Assembly: GCA_030744435.1 (NCBI GenBank)
Contig: JASLQO010000002.1
Coordinates: 177,544-241,543, forward strand
Direction of reading: 5' to 3'
Source: JASLQO01 sp002327525
Lineage (GTDB): Bacteria > Pseudomonadota > Gammaproteobacteria > Pseudomonadales > Azotimanducaceae
DNA length: 64,000 nucleotides
Positions 1-8,326 of this stretch are shown here, one piece after another. The notes under the pieces are model-generated. The model saw nothing but the letters and a program-made list of their open reading frames with translations. It was not told the origin of the DNA and ran no database searches. Numbering within the stretch: position 1 is the first letter of the stretch; each line of letters opens with the position of its first letter. Position numbers and translations under genes: made by a program.

Positions 1-360
1 GGATTTCTGGCCCGCGGGTACAACGTCGTGTCTGGGGGTACGGACAATCACCTGTTTCTACTTGACCTGATCGACAAGGGCATTACCGGTAAGGCGGCGG
101 ATGCAGCCCTTGGGCGCGCCAACATCACGGTAAACAAGAACGCCGTACCCAACGATCCGCGATCGCCGTTCGTGACCAGTGGCTTGCGCATCGGCACGCC
201 GGCGGCCACTACGCGCGGATTCAGGGAGCAGGAGTGCGAGGTGCTGACGGGCTGGATGTGCGACGTGCTGGACGATCTCGACAACGACAACATCATCACT
301 TCCGTGAAGCATAAGGTAGTGGAGTTGTGTGCGAGATTTCCGGTCTATCGGGCGGCTTGA
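1..360 (+). CDS. glyA: Serine hydroxymethyltransferase, C-terminal part
   Basis: This is the last 119 codons of a reading frame that is already open at base 1. SHMT is a cytoplasmic PLP enzyme that interconverts serine and glycine and loads one-carbon units on tetrahydrofolate. The family motifs SGGTDNH and TSGLRIGTPAATTRG are visible; the PLP lysine lies upstream, outside the window. The frame ends in TGA. The gene nrdR follows 93 bases downstream on the same strand, as in many gammaproteobacteria (glyA-nrdR-ribD). Nothing in the visible part looks damaged. Confidence 0.95.
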   Translation, partial: GFLARGYNVVSGGTDNHLFLLDLIDKGITGKAADAALGRANITVNKNAVPNDPRSPFVTSGLRIGTPAATTRGFREQECEVLTGWMCDVLDDLDNDNIITSVKHKVVELCARFPVYRAA

Positions 361-453
361 GTTTTTTTCGGGTTCTGCCGGCAGCATTCGGTAGCCAGCC
401 ACGGCTGCCAGTTTGGGGTAACCTAAAGCCTCCCTGACAACAGGAACCCATCC

Positions 454-912
454 GTGCATTGCCCATTCTGCGCTGCGGACGACACCAAGGTCATCGACTC
501 GCGCCTGGTAGCCGAAGGCGACTCGGTGCGCCGGCGCCGCGAGTGTCAGACCTGCGGTGAGCGCTTCACCACGTTCGAGACTGCCGAACTGGTGATGCCG
601 CGCATCGTGAAGCGCGACGGTAAACGCGAGCCATTCAACGAAGAAAAGCTGAAAAAGGGGCTGGAGAAGGCGCTGGAGAAACGTCCGGTGAGTGTGGAAG
701 AGCAGGAAGCTGCGCTCAATCGCATCATGCACAGGCTGCGCTCGACCGGAGAACGCGAACTGCCCTCCGGCCGCGTGGGTGAAGAGGTGATGAACGAACT
801 GCGTCAGATCGATGGGGTGGCGTACGTGCGCTTCGCCTCTGTTTACCGGGATTTTCAGGACGTTTCCGAGTTTCAGGCGGAAATTCAGAAACTCACCACT
901 GAAGACGGCTGA
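454..912 (+). CDS. nrdR: Transcriptional repressor NrdR
   Basis: This is a 152-residue repressor of ribonucleotide reductase genes, the usual family length. The N-terminal zinc ribbon is complete, with C3, C6, C31 and C34 (CPFC and CQTC). An ATP-cone nucleotide-sensing domain follows from about residue 49 to 139. By family knowledge it binds NrdR boxes upstream of nrd operons according to the ATP/dATP state. The start is GTG, chosen because the zinc ribbon begins directly there (MHCPFC). Its stop overlaps the ribD start (TGATG), so the two are probably translationally coupled. No nrd gene is in this window. Confidence 0.97.
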   Translation: MHCPFCAADDTKVIDSRLVAEGDSVRRRRECQTCGERFTTFETAELVMPRIVKRDGKREPFNEEKLKKGLEKALEKRPVSVEEQEAALNRIMHRLRSTGERELPSGRVGEEVMNELRQIDGVAYVRFASVYRDFQDVSEFQAEIQKLTTEDG

Positions 913-2021
913 TGGTGTCGCGAGACAGCCACGTCAGCGAGAGCGACAGATTATTTCTACTCGCCGCCACCGAGCTCGCGGAACGCGGCCGTTACACCAC
1001 CTCCCCCAACCCCTGTGTCGGTTGCCTGATCATGCGCGAGGGCCACGTCATTGGCCGTGGCTGGCATCAATGGGCGGGGCAGGGCCACGCGGAAGCCAAT
1101 GCAATAAAGGATGCCGGGGGTGATGTACGGGGTGCGACGGTCTACGTCAGTCTCGAACCCTGCTCTTTTGAGGGCCGCACGCCGAGCTGCGCCCAAACGC
1201 TCATCGACCAGGGTGTTGCGCGGGTGGTGGTCGCCATGATCGACCCGCACCCGAAAAACAGCGGCCGGGGCATAGAGGTGCTGCGTGAGGCGGGCATACG
1301 GGTGGAGGTGCTGGAACTGCCAGAAGCACTCGCACTCAATCCTGGTCTCGCCGCCAGACGCCGACGCGCCAAGCCCTGGGTGCGCGTGAAGGTGGGGGCA
1401 TCCCTCGACGGGCGCACGGCCATGGCCTCGGGTGAGAGCCAGTGGATTACCGGCCGAGATGCGCGGGAAGACGTGCAGCATTGGCGTGCGAGAAGCTGTG
1501 CGGTGGTGACCGGCGTCGGAACCATCCTCGCCGACAACCCGCGCCTCAGCGTGCGAGGTGGGCGGTTTGCTGCACGACGCCGCATTCGCCAGCCGCTTCG
1601 CGTGGTGCTGGACAGCCGCCTGCGCACACCAGCAGATGCGGCGCTGTTCGATGAACCGGGAGATGTGCTGCTGGTTCACACCGGCGAGGCGGCGGAGCAT
1701 CCGCGCGCCGAGACCATTTCCTGTGGTGAGGGTAGGGTGGATCTGCACGCGCTGCTGGAAGTACTGCTCCAGCGCGATTGCGGAGAATTAATGGTGGAGG
1801 CGGGTTCCACGCTCACGGGCGCGTTCCTTGAGAGTGGCCTGTGGGATGAACTGATCCTGTTTGTGGCACCCAGATTGCTCGGTGGCAGCGCACGCGCCAT
1901 GGCGGATATCGATTTCGAGCGGCTTGGAGAGACAATCGGTGGCACCATTGCGGACGTGCAAGCCATCGGTGAGGATCTACGTATCATCATCACTGCGTCC
2001 AACGAAAGAAATGACACATGA
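912..2021 (+). CDS. ribD: Bifunctional riboflavin biosynthesis protein RibD (deaminase/reductase)
   Basis: This protein carries out the second and third steps of riboflavin synthesis: deamination of the GTP-derived pyrimidine, then NADPH-dependent reduction of the ribose side chain. The N-terminal cytidine-deaminase domain shows the zinc site HAE at residues 59-61 and C84 and C93 in the PC-x8-C pattern. The reductase domain follows from about residue 145 (VKVGASLDGRTA). Length (369 residues) is normal. The 3' end overlaps nusB by four bases. The usual downstream partners ribE, ribBA and ribH are absent here; a separate lumazine synthase lies at 27144. Confidence 0.97.
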   Translation: MVSRDSHVSESDRLFLLAATELAERGRYTTSPNPCVGCLIMREGHVIGRGWHQWAGQGHAEANAIKDAGGDVRGATVYVSLEPCSFEGRTPSCAQTLIDQGVARVVVAMIDPHPKNSGRGIEVLREAGIRVEVLELPEALALNPGLAARRRRAKPWVRVKVGASLDGRTAMASGESQWITGRDAREDVQHWRARSCAVVTGVGTILADNPRLSVRGGRFAARRRIRQPLRVVLDSRLRTPADAALFDEPGDVLLVHTGEAAEHPRAETISCGEGRVDLHALLEVLLQRDCGELMVEAGSTLTGAFLESGLWDELILFVAPRLLGGSARAMADIDFERLGETIGGTIADVQAIGEDLRIIITASNERNDT

Positions 2022-2458
2022 GCGGTAAGGTCAATCCCTACGCACGACGCCAGGCGCGCCGCGCCGCGCTGCAAGCGATTTATCAGTGGCAGATGACGCA
2101 AGCCGACCGGCCGCAGCTGATCCGTGAGTTCGAGGAGAGCGGGTCTCTTGACAAGGCGGATCGCGAGTTTTTTTGTGAGGCATTGAGCAAAGTGTTACAC
2201 GATACGGCCGCACTCGACAGCGCATTTGTGGGATACCTCGACCGTGAACTCAAGAGCCTGGATCAGGTCGAACTCGCCGTTCTGCGTCTCGGCGCACACG
2301 AACTGCTGAACCGCATCGACGTACCGTTTCGCGTGGTGATAGACGAGTACGTGGAGCTGGCAAAGCGTTTCGGCGCTGAGGAGAGCCACAAGTACATCAA
2401 CGGTGTGCTGGACAAGGTGGCGGCGGACACGCGCACCGCGGAGGTGTTGGCGCGATGA
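2018..2458 (+). CDS. nusB: Transcription antitermination factor NusB
   Basis: This is a 146-residue all-alpha RNA-binding protein that with NusE (S10) recognises boxA and supports antitermination on rRNA operons. The family's N-terminal ARRxARRAALQAIYQW-type segment and the C-terminal FRVVIDEYVELAKRFG and KYINGVLDK segments are clear. ATG overlaps the end of ribD (ATGA) and its own stop overlaps thiL, so it sits in a translationally coupled string nrdR-ribD-nusB-thiL-pgpA. Confidence 0.97.
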   Translation: MSGKVNPYARRQARRAALQAIYQWQMTQADRPQLIREFEESGSLDKADREFFCEALSKVLHDTAALDSAFVGYLDRELKSLDQVELAVLRLGAHELLNRIDVPFRVVIDEYVELAKRFGAEESHKYINGVLDKVAADTRTAEVLAR

Positions 2459-3354
2459 ACGAATTCGAGTTGATCGACCGCATCGTTACCACCCTTGGTG
2501 ACAGCACGGCCGCCCCCTGGGTGACCCTCGGCCCAGGCGACGACGCAGCGATAGTGGCCACGCCGAAAGGCTGTGACACCGTGAGTTCCATCGACACACT
2601 GGTGGAGGGTGTGCACTTTCCGCACGACGTCCCAGCGGAGCTGATCGCCTATCGGGCGATGATGGTCAGTCTGTCGGATATCGCCGCCATGGCCGCACGG
2701 CCCGGCTATGTGCTGGTGGCGGCCAATTTGCCGGAGCACGTGGATGGGTCGTGGGTGGAAGCTTTTGCACGGGGTGTGCGCGCCGCATCCGAACGCTACA
2801 CCGCCCCGGTGGTGGGCGGAAACCTGGCGCGCGGACGGCTCAGCATCAGCGTCAGCTCCCACGGCTTCGTGGACCACGGTGGGGCCCTGACGCGTGCGGG
2901 GGCACGGCCGGGTGATTTTGTGTGCGTAACGGGTCCGGTGGGTGCCGCCGCCGCCGCGCTCGTCGGTGGCGCTGTGAATTCCGCCACCTCGCTCGACGAA
3001 CTGGATGATGCCTGCCGCGCTTATTACGCGCCGGAGCTACGCTTCGATCTGGCCGAGGAGCTGGGCGCGCACGCATCCGCCGCCATCGATGTGTCGGATG
3101 GTTTGTTGCAGGATCTTTCGCACATATGCAGTGCCAGCGGTGTTGGCGCATCGCTGGTAGCGGAACGGATCCCTGGTGCGTCGGGCGCGACGCTGGACCA
3201 GGCACTTGGCGGGGGCGACGACTACGTGTTGTGTTTCACGACATCCTCGAAAGAGTTCGCGCAGCAGCACATTGTGATCGGTGAGGTGACAGAGAAACCT
3301 GCGCTTGTTCTCGACGGCGAACTGGTCGCGCGGCGCGGATTCAGCCACTTCTAG
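2455..3354 (+). CDS. thiL: Thiamine-monophosphate kinase
   Basis: ThiL phosphorylates thiamine monophosphate with ATP to make the cofactor thiamine diphosphate. The PurM-like fold is recognisable from the metal/nucleotide motif GPGDDAA (D29, D30), SSIDTLVEGVHFP (D47 region), AIDVSDGLLQDL and the late GGGDDYVL. At 299 residues it is slightly shorter than many ThiL proteins but all the motifs are present. It overlaps nusB upstream by four bases and abuts pgpA (TAGTG). No TPP riboswitch is seen, which fits its place inside an operon. Confidence 0.96.
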   Translation: MNEFELIDRIVTTLGDSTAAPWVTLGPGDDAAIVATPKGCDTVSSIDTLVEGVHFPHDVPAELIAYRAMMVSLSDIAAMAARPGYVLVAANLPEHVDGSWVEAFARGVRAASERYTAPVVGGNLARGRLSISVSSHGFVDHGGALTRAGARPGDFVCVTGPVGAAAAALVGGAVNSATSLDELDDACRAYYAPELRFDLAEELGAHASAAIDVSDGLLQDLSHICSASGVGASLVAERIPGASGATLDQALGGGDDYVLCFTTSSKEFAQQHIVIGEVTEKPALVLDGELVARRGFSHF

Positions 3355-3821
3355 TGAGCCGTCTGCCAAGAACCTTTGCGGACCCCTGGCTGTTGGTTGC
3401 CACCGGTTTTGGCAGCGGCTTTCTGCCGAAGGCGCCTGGTACCTGGGGATCGCTGGTCGCGGTGGCGCTATGGTGGTTGATACCAGCCGACCCGGTTGTG
3501 CAGACAGTCGCGGTTGTCATCGCTTTTTTCACCGGCTGGCGCGTGACTCACGAGGTCTGCAGACGTTTCGAGGTAGGCGATGCCGGTGAGATCGTGATTG
3601 ATGAGATCGTCGGTATGTGGATCGTGCTGTTGGTAGTACCTCGCACACTCTTGTGGACGCTGGCCGCCTTTGCGGCATTCCGGTTTTTCGACATTCTGAA
3701 GCCGCCTCCCATTCGCTGGGTGGAAAGAAGTATTCCCGGCGCGCTGGGGGTGATGGCGGACGATATCGTGGCTGGGGTACTTTCTGCGGGTGTGCTCGCG
3801 ATCACAGTTTGGCTGCTGTAA
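3354..3821 (+). CDS. pgpA: Phosphatidylglycerophosphatase A
   Basis: PgpA dephosphorylates phosphatidylglycerophosphate at the inner membrane to give phosphatidylglycerol. The 155-residue protein has the family signatures GFGSGFLPKAPGTWGS, DEIVGMW and a C-terminal DDIVAG, plus several hydrophobic membrane-spanning stretches. The start is GTG overlapping the thiL stop codon. This is the last gene of the nrdR-ribD-nusB-thiL-pgpA set; thiL-pgpA adjacency is common in gammaproteobacteria. Confidence 0.95.
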   Translation: MSRLPRTFADPWLLVATGFGSGFLPKAPGTWGSLVAVALWWLIPADPVVQTVAVVIAFFTGWRVTHEVCRRFEVGDAGEIVIDEIVGMWIVLLVVPRTLLWTLAAFAAFRFFDILKPPPIRWVERSIPGALGVMADDIVAGVLSAGVLAITVWLL

Positions 3822-3890
3822 TACTCGAGTTTGGGCTGATCGCGCTACACTCCGACTTTGTTCCAAGCCATTGGGTTGACGGACAGCCTC

Positions 3891-4529
3891 ATGAAATCAC
3901 TGTTGCTAGCGCTTGCCCTGACTCTGGTTGTACCTGCGTCCCATGCAGCGGCCCCCATGGAGGTGGTCGGACTGTTCCGCGACATGGCCGTGATACGTAT
4001 GAACGGCAGCGAGTCGCTGGTTAAGGTGGGCCAGACCTCCAGGGATGGCGTGCAACTGCTGAGTGCGGATGCGAGCAGGGCGGTGTTTACCTATCAGGGC
4101 CGGCAATACGAAGTGGGCCTCACCAATCGCGTCAGCTCCACCTTCAAGAAGGTGGAAAAGCCCCGCATCTCCATTAATTCCGACGGACTCGGCCAGTACC
4201 GCATCCGTGGCGCGATCAACGGACGTTTCACCAACTTTCTGGTGGACACCGGCGCCTCGGTGGTGGCCATGAGCAGCAACGATGCGCGTGCTGCCGGTAT
4301 CGAGTACGAATCCGGCCGTGCGGGCAAGGTGCAGACCGCACAGGGCGTGACCGACTCCTACTTCGTGACCCTCGGCAGTGTCACGATCGGCAGCATCACA
4401 GCGAATAATGTCGATGCGGCGATCATCGACGGCGAATTTCCGGAGGACGTACTGCTCGGCATGTCGTTTCTGAGTCAGGTACAGATGGAAGAAGCCGGCG
4501 GTGTTCTGACACTCACCGCAAGGAACTGA
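3891..4529 (+). CDS. Retropepsin-like (clan AA) aspartic protease, exported
   Basis: This is a 212-residue protein with a cleavable signal peptide (MKSLLLALALTLVVPASHAA). The start was placed at 3891 because the signal peptide begins there, although the frame is open from 3858. The active-site motif VDTGAS is at residues 118-123 (D119), followed by a flap-like glycine-rich region and LLGMSFLSQV near the C terminus. This matches the bacterial TIGR02281-type family of single-domain periplasmic aspartic proteases, which probably act as dimers. Residues 20-90 form an extra N-terminal domain. The target is unknown. Its stop codon directly abuts the ispA stop on the other strand. Confidence 0.8.
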   Translation: MKSLLLALALTLVVPASHAAAPMEVVGLFRDMAVIRMNGSESLVKVGQTSRDGVQLLSADASRAVFTYQGRQYEVGLTNRVSSTFKKVEKPRISINSDGLGQYRIRGAINGRFTNFLVDTGASVVAMSSNDARAAGIEYESGRAGKVQTAQGVTDSYFVTLGSVTIGSITANNVDAAIIDGEFPEDVLLGMSFLSQVQMEEAGGVLTLTARN

Positions 4530-5405
4530 TCAGAACGTCCGGCGCACGGCCATCACGGCGATCTGCGCGAGCTGTGAATGCTCGAGCCCAATGGATTTGA
4601 GCATGTCCAGCGCTTCGTCGAGCAAAGCTCCCGCGAAAGAAGTTGCCTCGTTGATCCCCATCAGCGCGACAAACGTGCTCTTGTCCGCCTCGATATCGGA
4701 GTTGGCGGGCTTGCCCAGCTCCTTGCTGCTGCGGGTGACATCCAGCACATCATCGACGACCTGAAAGGCGAGCCCGAGCTTGCCGGCGAACCGGTCAAGC
4801 AGTGTGAGCTCTCCATCGTCGGCGCCCGCGATCAACCCTCCGCCCTGGATGGCCACACGAATGAGCGCGCCCGTCTTGGCGGCATGCAGCGCCTGTAGAT
4901 CGTTAAGATCGAGGTTTCCACCCTCCGCCATCAGATCGAAGTGTTGACCGCCCACCATTCCGCCCCAGCCCGCGGCGGCGGCGAGAAGCTGCACCAGCCT
5001 CACGCGCGTCTCGGCAGTGAGTCCCGGTGCACCGGCGAGCACTTCGAAGGCGGTGGTGAGCAGGGCGTCTCCCGTCAGCACGGCGGTTGCCTCGCCATAG
5101 GCTTTGTGGCAGCTCGGATGACCGTGGCGCAGATCGTCGTCATCCATGCATGGCAGGTCGTCGTGCACCAGTGAGTAGGCGTGGACGAACTCCAACGCAC
5201 AGGCTGGCGTCAGGGCACTGCGCAGCGTGCCGCCCAGGGCGGTGCAGGTAGCACAGAGCATCATCGGCCGCAGGCGTTTGCCGCCACCCAGTGCGGCGTA
5301 GCGCATGGCGTCGGTAAGCGGGCGGGCAATCGGTGAGTCGGCGGGCAGGTGCTGATCGAGGGCAGTCTCGATGGTTTCTTTCAGCTCGGTGAGTTCGGCG
5401 TTCAT
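4530..5405 (-). CDS. ispA: (2E,6E)-farnesyl diphosphate synthase
   Basis: IspA condenses isopentenyl diphosphate with DMAPP and GPP to give farnesyl diphosphate for quinones and undecaprenyl carriers. Both aspartate-rich motifs are present: VHDDLPCMDDDDLRHG (around residues 81-95) and QVVDDVLD near residue 225. KRLRPM near residue 44 also fits. The ATG at 5405 gives 291 residues; a TTG at 5429 is a possible longer start. xseB lies just upstream, the standard xseB-ispA pair, but dxs, which usually follows, is not here. Confidence 0.95.
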   Translation of the reverse strand: MNAELTELKETIETALDQHLPADSPIARPLTDAMRYAALGGGKRLRPMMLCATCTALGGTLRSALTPACALEFVHAYSLVHDDLPCMDDDDLRHGHPSCHKAYGEATAVLTGDALLTTAFEVLAGAPGLTAETRVRLVQLLAAAAGWGGMVGGQHFDLMAEGGNLDLNDLQALHAAKTGALIRVAIQGGGLIAGADDGELTLLDRFAGKLGLAFQVVDDVLDVTRSSKELGKPANSDIEADKSTFVALMGINEATSFAGALLDEALDMLKSIGLEHSQLAQIAVMAVRRTF

Positions 5406-5435
5406 GGTAGCAGCGCCCGGTTCAGGCAACCGGCG

Positions 5436-5681
5436 CTATTCGAGGTCGTCAACGTCCAGATCTTCGAGTTCGCCAGCCTCGGTCAGGGTCTGAACTTTGA
5501 GTTCCGCGTTCTTCAGCGCGTCCTGGCATGCGCGGGTGAGTTTGATGCCGCGTTCAAAAGCCTTCAGTGAATCTTCGAGGCCGAGTTCTCCGGACTCCAT
5601 GCGCTGCACCAGCGTTTCCAGTTCTTCGAGCGTTTCTTCGAAGCTGAGCTCGTCGTCGGGTTTTGCTTGCGTTTTCGCCAT
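5436..5681 (-). CDS. xseB: Exodeoxyribonuclease VII small subunit
   Basis: This is the 81-residue small subunit of exonuclease VII, which with XseA degrades single-stranded DNA. The family pattern is obvious: SFEETLEELETLVQRMESGE followed by LEDSLKAFERGIKL, a helical hairpin. It is located between a small winged-helix gene (5 bases upstream) and ispA (30 bases downstream) on the minus strand, a probable operon. xseA is not in this window. Confidence 0.95.
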   Translation of the reverse strand: MAKTQAKPDDELSFEETLEELETLVQRMESGELGLEDSLKAFERGIKLTRACQDALKNAELKVQTLTEAGELEDLDVDDLE

Positions 5682-5686
5682 AGCGC

Positions 5687-5935
5687 TCAGCCGGTCTTCT
5701 TGAGCGAGGCGCCCTTTTCCGGGAGCTGCCAGGCGCCTGTGTCTTCGTTGCAGCAGATGAGACCCTGCGCTTCGAGTGTGCTGAGTTCGCCGCGCACTTC
5801 CCAGCTGCCGAGCGGCTGGCCGCGATCCCGCAGTACGCTCGCGATGTCGCCCGGTCTGACGGCCGTGCGGCCGCCACTCACGAGCCTGCGGAAGATGGCG
5901 TAGATCATTTCTGTGCGTTTACGCTCAATGGACAA
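5687..5935 (-). CDS. Small winged-helix-like protein, unknown function
   Basis: This is an 82-residue basic protein that I do not recognise by name. The predicted order helix, helix (GDIASVLRDRG), helix (SWEVRGELSTLEAQGLI) and a short beta hairpin (CCNEDTGAWQLP) resembles a winged-helix DNA-binding domain. I placed the start at TTG 5935 because a good ribosome site (GAGGAA) lies 5-7 bases upstream; the frame stays open to 6010 but would then overlap the Sel1 gene. It ends 5 bases before xseB, so it is probably co-transcribed with xseB-ispA. It could be a local regulator, but nothing proves DNA binding. Confidence 0.6.
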   Translation of the reverse strand: MSIERKRTEMIYAIFRRLVSGGRTAVRPGDIASVLRDRGQPLGSWEVRGELSTLEAQGLICCNEDTGAWQLPEKGASLKKTG

Positions 5936-5997
5936 AGCTGTTCCTCGTTGCTGTCTGCGGCGGACCTCACGGCCGCGAGACTTTGTACCAGATGCGA

Positions 5998-7347
5998 CTA
6001 TTCGCGCCAAGGACGGGCTGCCTGATATGCGGCAAGATGCTTGCTGAGTTCCTCCAGCGCCCGCGCATCCTCCGCGCTCAGCAGAGCGATGGCCTCCAGC
6101 TGCACTGATATAGCCGCCTCGAAATCGCCGAGTTCTGCATGTGCGGCAGCGAGCGTATCGAGGTAAGCGGCCGAGCGCTGGGCCCGCACGGCTTCGCGCG
6201 CGTGCTCGAGGGCCAGTTCACCGTCGCGTACACCGGCTTCGCGCGAGGTGGCGAGCAACCAGGCGAAGTCGTTCTGCCACTGGGGTAGACCCTGTTGCGC
6301 CAGCCCCGACAGCAGCCCGGCGGCCTGTTCTGTCGCTTGTGTGTTTGCCTCGCCGAGCAGCAGATATGCGAGCCGCTGCTGAGCCTCGTGCGAGCCCGCA
6401 TCGGCCCCACGCTGGTACCACGAGCGCGCCTCGTCCAAATCCGCTTGAATACCCGCGCCCGTTTGATGCAGGTACCCGATCCACGCATAACTGTCCGTTT
6501 CACCGGCTTCGGCCGCGCGCGTGAACCACTCATGGGCTCGACCGGCGTCCGCCTGCACACCGGCTCCCAGGAGATAGGCATGTCCCAACGTGAGCATGGC
6601 GGAAGCGAGGCCCTCCGCCGCCGCCTGTGCAAACAGTGTGGCCGCGGTCTGCGCATCGGGCTCACCAAATTCGCCTTTTGTGTGCATGTACCCCAGCACG
6701 GCCAGCGCGCGCGCATCTCCGGCCGTGTGCGCACGCTCGTACCAGTGCCGTGCCTGCTCGGGGTCAGGTGGGTCGGCGTGGGGGAGGCGAAAACTGGATG
6801 CGAGCAGATGCATGCAATCCGTGTGTCCGGCTTCCGCCCCTGACGTGAGCCAGGTCCGCGCTGCCTCCAGATCGGTTTCGATCTCCTCCCCATGCAGAAA
6901 TGCAAACCCCAGGAAATACATGGCGTTGACGTTGCCAAGCTCGGCGGAGCGCTCAAGTAGCGGCATAGCGAGATCCGCATCGCGCGGTACACCCTGCCCG
7001 CGCAGATACTGCCCCCCAAGCGACAGCAGCGCCATGGGATTGTCCGGATTGAACTCGAGCGCGCGTGCGTAATCGAGCCCGGCCGAGACGTACAGTTCTT
7101 GAGCATAGAAGGTGTAGCCGCGCAGATAGTAAGCGCGCGAGCGCTCCGTTGGATGCAGACGAAAGTCGATGAGCGCGGGGTTGAGGTAGCTGCGCGCCAG
7201 CGCGTACTCCCGCGCCTCGATCAGCTGCACCGATTTGGCGATGTGGGCCCTCGAATCGAGCGCCGAAGCGCCGCTCGCAAAGACGCACAGTACGACGCAG
7301 ATAACGGCACCGGTCGTGCGGGTTGAAAGTGTGGCAACTGAACCCAT
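5998..7347 (-). CDS. Sel1-repeat / tetratricopeptide-like secreted protein
   Basis: This 449-residue protein has an N-terminal signal peptide ending near ASGASA. One TPR-like unit (YYLRGYTFYAQELY, about residues 70-105) is followed by at least five tandem Sel1 repeats with the pattern A-x4-LG-x2-Y-x2-G-x-G and A-x2-W-x4-A. Sel1/TPR solenoids bind proteins and are common in envelope or secreted adaptors. The C-terminal part (LALEHAREAVRAQRSAAYLDTLA) is again TPR-like. It is transcribed away from ssrA. The partner is unknown. Confidence 0.8.
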   Translation of the reverse strand: MGSVATLSTRTTGAVICVVLCVFASGASALDSRAHIAKSVQLIEAREYALARSYLNPALIDFRLHPTERSRAYYLRGYTFYAQELYVSAGLDYARALEFNPDNPMALLSLGGQYLRGQGVPRDADLAMPLLERSAELGNVNAMYFLGFAFLHGEEIETDLEAARTWLTSGAEAGHTDCMHLLASSFRLPHADPPDPEQARHWYERAHTAGDARALAVLGYMHTKGEFGEPDAQTAATLFAQAAAEGLASAMLTLGHAYLLGAGVQADAGRAHEWFTRAAEAGETDSYAWIGYLHQTGAGIQADLDEARSWYQRGADAGSHEAQQRLAYLLLGEANTQATEQAAGLLSGLAQQGLPQWQNDFAWLLATSREAGVRDGELALEHAREAVRAQRSAAYLDTLAAAHAELGDFEAAISVQLEAIALLSAEDARALEELSKHLAAYQAARPWRE

Positions 7348-7484
7348 TATTCGAGTGTACCGCTATTGAGGCGGTACGTGAGGTATGACAAACGGGGCGT
7401 GACGGGCCATGGTAGAATTCCAGGTCCATTTCACGCAATAGGTGATTCGCAAGGAGACAATCTTCTCGCGCGCCTGACATCCCT

Positions 7485-7841
7485 GGGGGCGACTTGGCTT
7501 CGACGGGGGTATCAAAGCACGCGGTGCATGCCGAGAGGGTAGTGACTCTCGTTAAACAATCGCTGTAACTTTTATAGTTGCCAACGACGAAAACTACGCA
7601 CTAGCGGCCTAAAAAAACCGCTTACGTCGATGATCCGCGCCTGCGAGGTGAAATCGACGGCAAAGTTCGCAGGATCGCGTGGACGTCTCGCTCGGGGCTG
7701 AAGCGTTAAACTCAATCGAGCTCGCTGACAACGCCCTGACCGTCGGGCCGTTTGAAGCCAAATCAATAGACGGACTCTAAGCATGTAGAGCCAACTGCCG
7801 AGAGCCACCGGACGCGGGTTCAACTCCCGCCGCCTCCACCA
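7485..7841 (+). ncRNA. ssrA: Transfer-messenger RNA (ssrA)
   Basis: The gene is 357 bases, with a seven-pair acceptor stem (GGGGGCG at 7485-7491 with CGCCTCC at 7831-7837, one G-U), a discriminator A and encoded CCA at 7839-7841. The T arm (GGGTTCAACTCCC) is standard. The tag frame starts at resume codon GCC 7580-7582 and encodes ANDENYALAA, then TAA at 7610, identical to the E. coli tag. tmRNA with SmpB (gene at 27663) rescues stalled ribosomes and marks the nascent chain for proteolysis, for example by FtsH and ClpXP. The sequence just after the CCA is accessory DNA, consistent with ssrA as an insertion site. Confidence 0.97.
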
Positions 7842-8326
7842 ATAGCGCTTCCGGGCGGGTCCATAGAGATCCGCGATCTTCCAGAAAATCAATGAATATA
7901 CTGTCTTTGGGGTCCGACCGGATCCCAAAACATCCTTTGACATCCGGCGTTGAAGGAGGGTGGGATTGGGGGCAAGTATCCAAACGTAAAATTAGCTGCC
8001 CCCAGGCGCCACTTACAGCGACCTCGGTACGGATGGGAAGTATTAACACGCTTTTCGTATCGGATTGAAACTACATGTTCACTGAACCCAGGCGCTTTAG
8101 GCGGGGCAATATTGGGGGCATTATTCGGCTACACGGTACGGTGATCGGTAGGGACTTCAATTCTGATTTTCTGGAGTTGAAATTGGGTGATAATGCTGTG
8201 GTCGCAGGTGGCTCTGATTCGCCATTCTGCTTTCGCCTGAGCGTCGCCTAGCATTCCCGGGATCGTGCCGGGCTGAGTGGACAGCCAGGCTGGGTGATCA
8301 GGCTAAGAATCCAAAGGATTGCGCAA
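7842..8326. other. Gene-free stretch downstream of ssrA with GGGGGCA motifs
   Basis: I see no convincing coding sequence in these 485 bases. They hold repeated GGGGGCA-type motifs at 7968-7974, 7998-8004 (inverted), 8103-8108 (one G fewer) and 8114-8120, and the left copy of a 27-bp direct repeat at 8029-8055. Location just after the tmRNA 3' end, local AT enrichment and the repeats suggest the remains of an integrated element's end. No integrase gene is present. Confidence 0.5.
8029..8055 (+). repeat. 27-bp direct repeat, left copy
   Basis: The segment beginning ACGGATGGGAAGTATTAA recurs in the same orientation at 11976-12002 with three mismatches in 27 bases. The two copies bracket about 3.9 kb carrying the aldehyde dehydrogenase, CoA ligase and methyltransferase genes. 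It may be an old attachment site or duplication boundary (inference). Confidence 0.7.
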
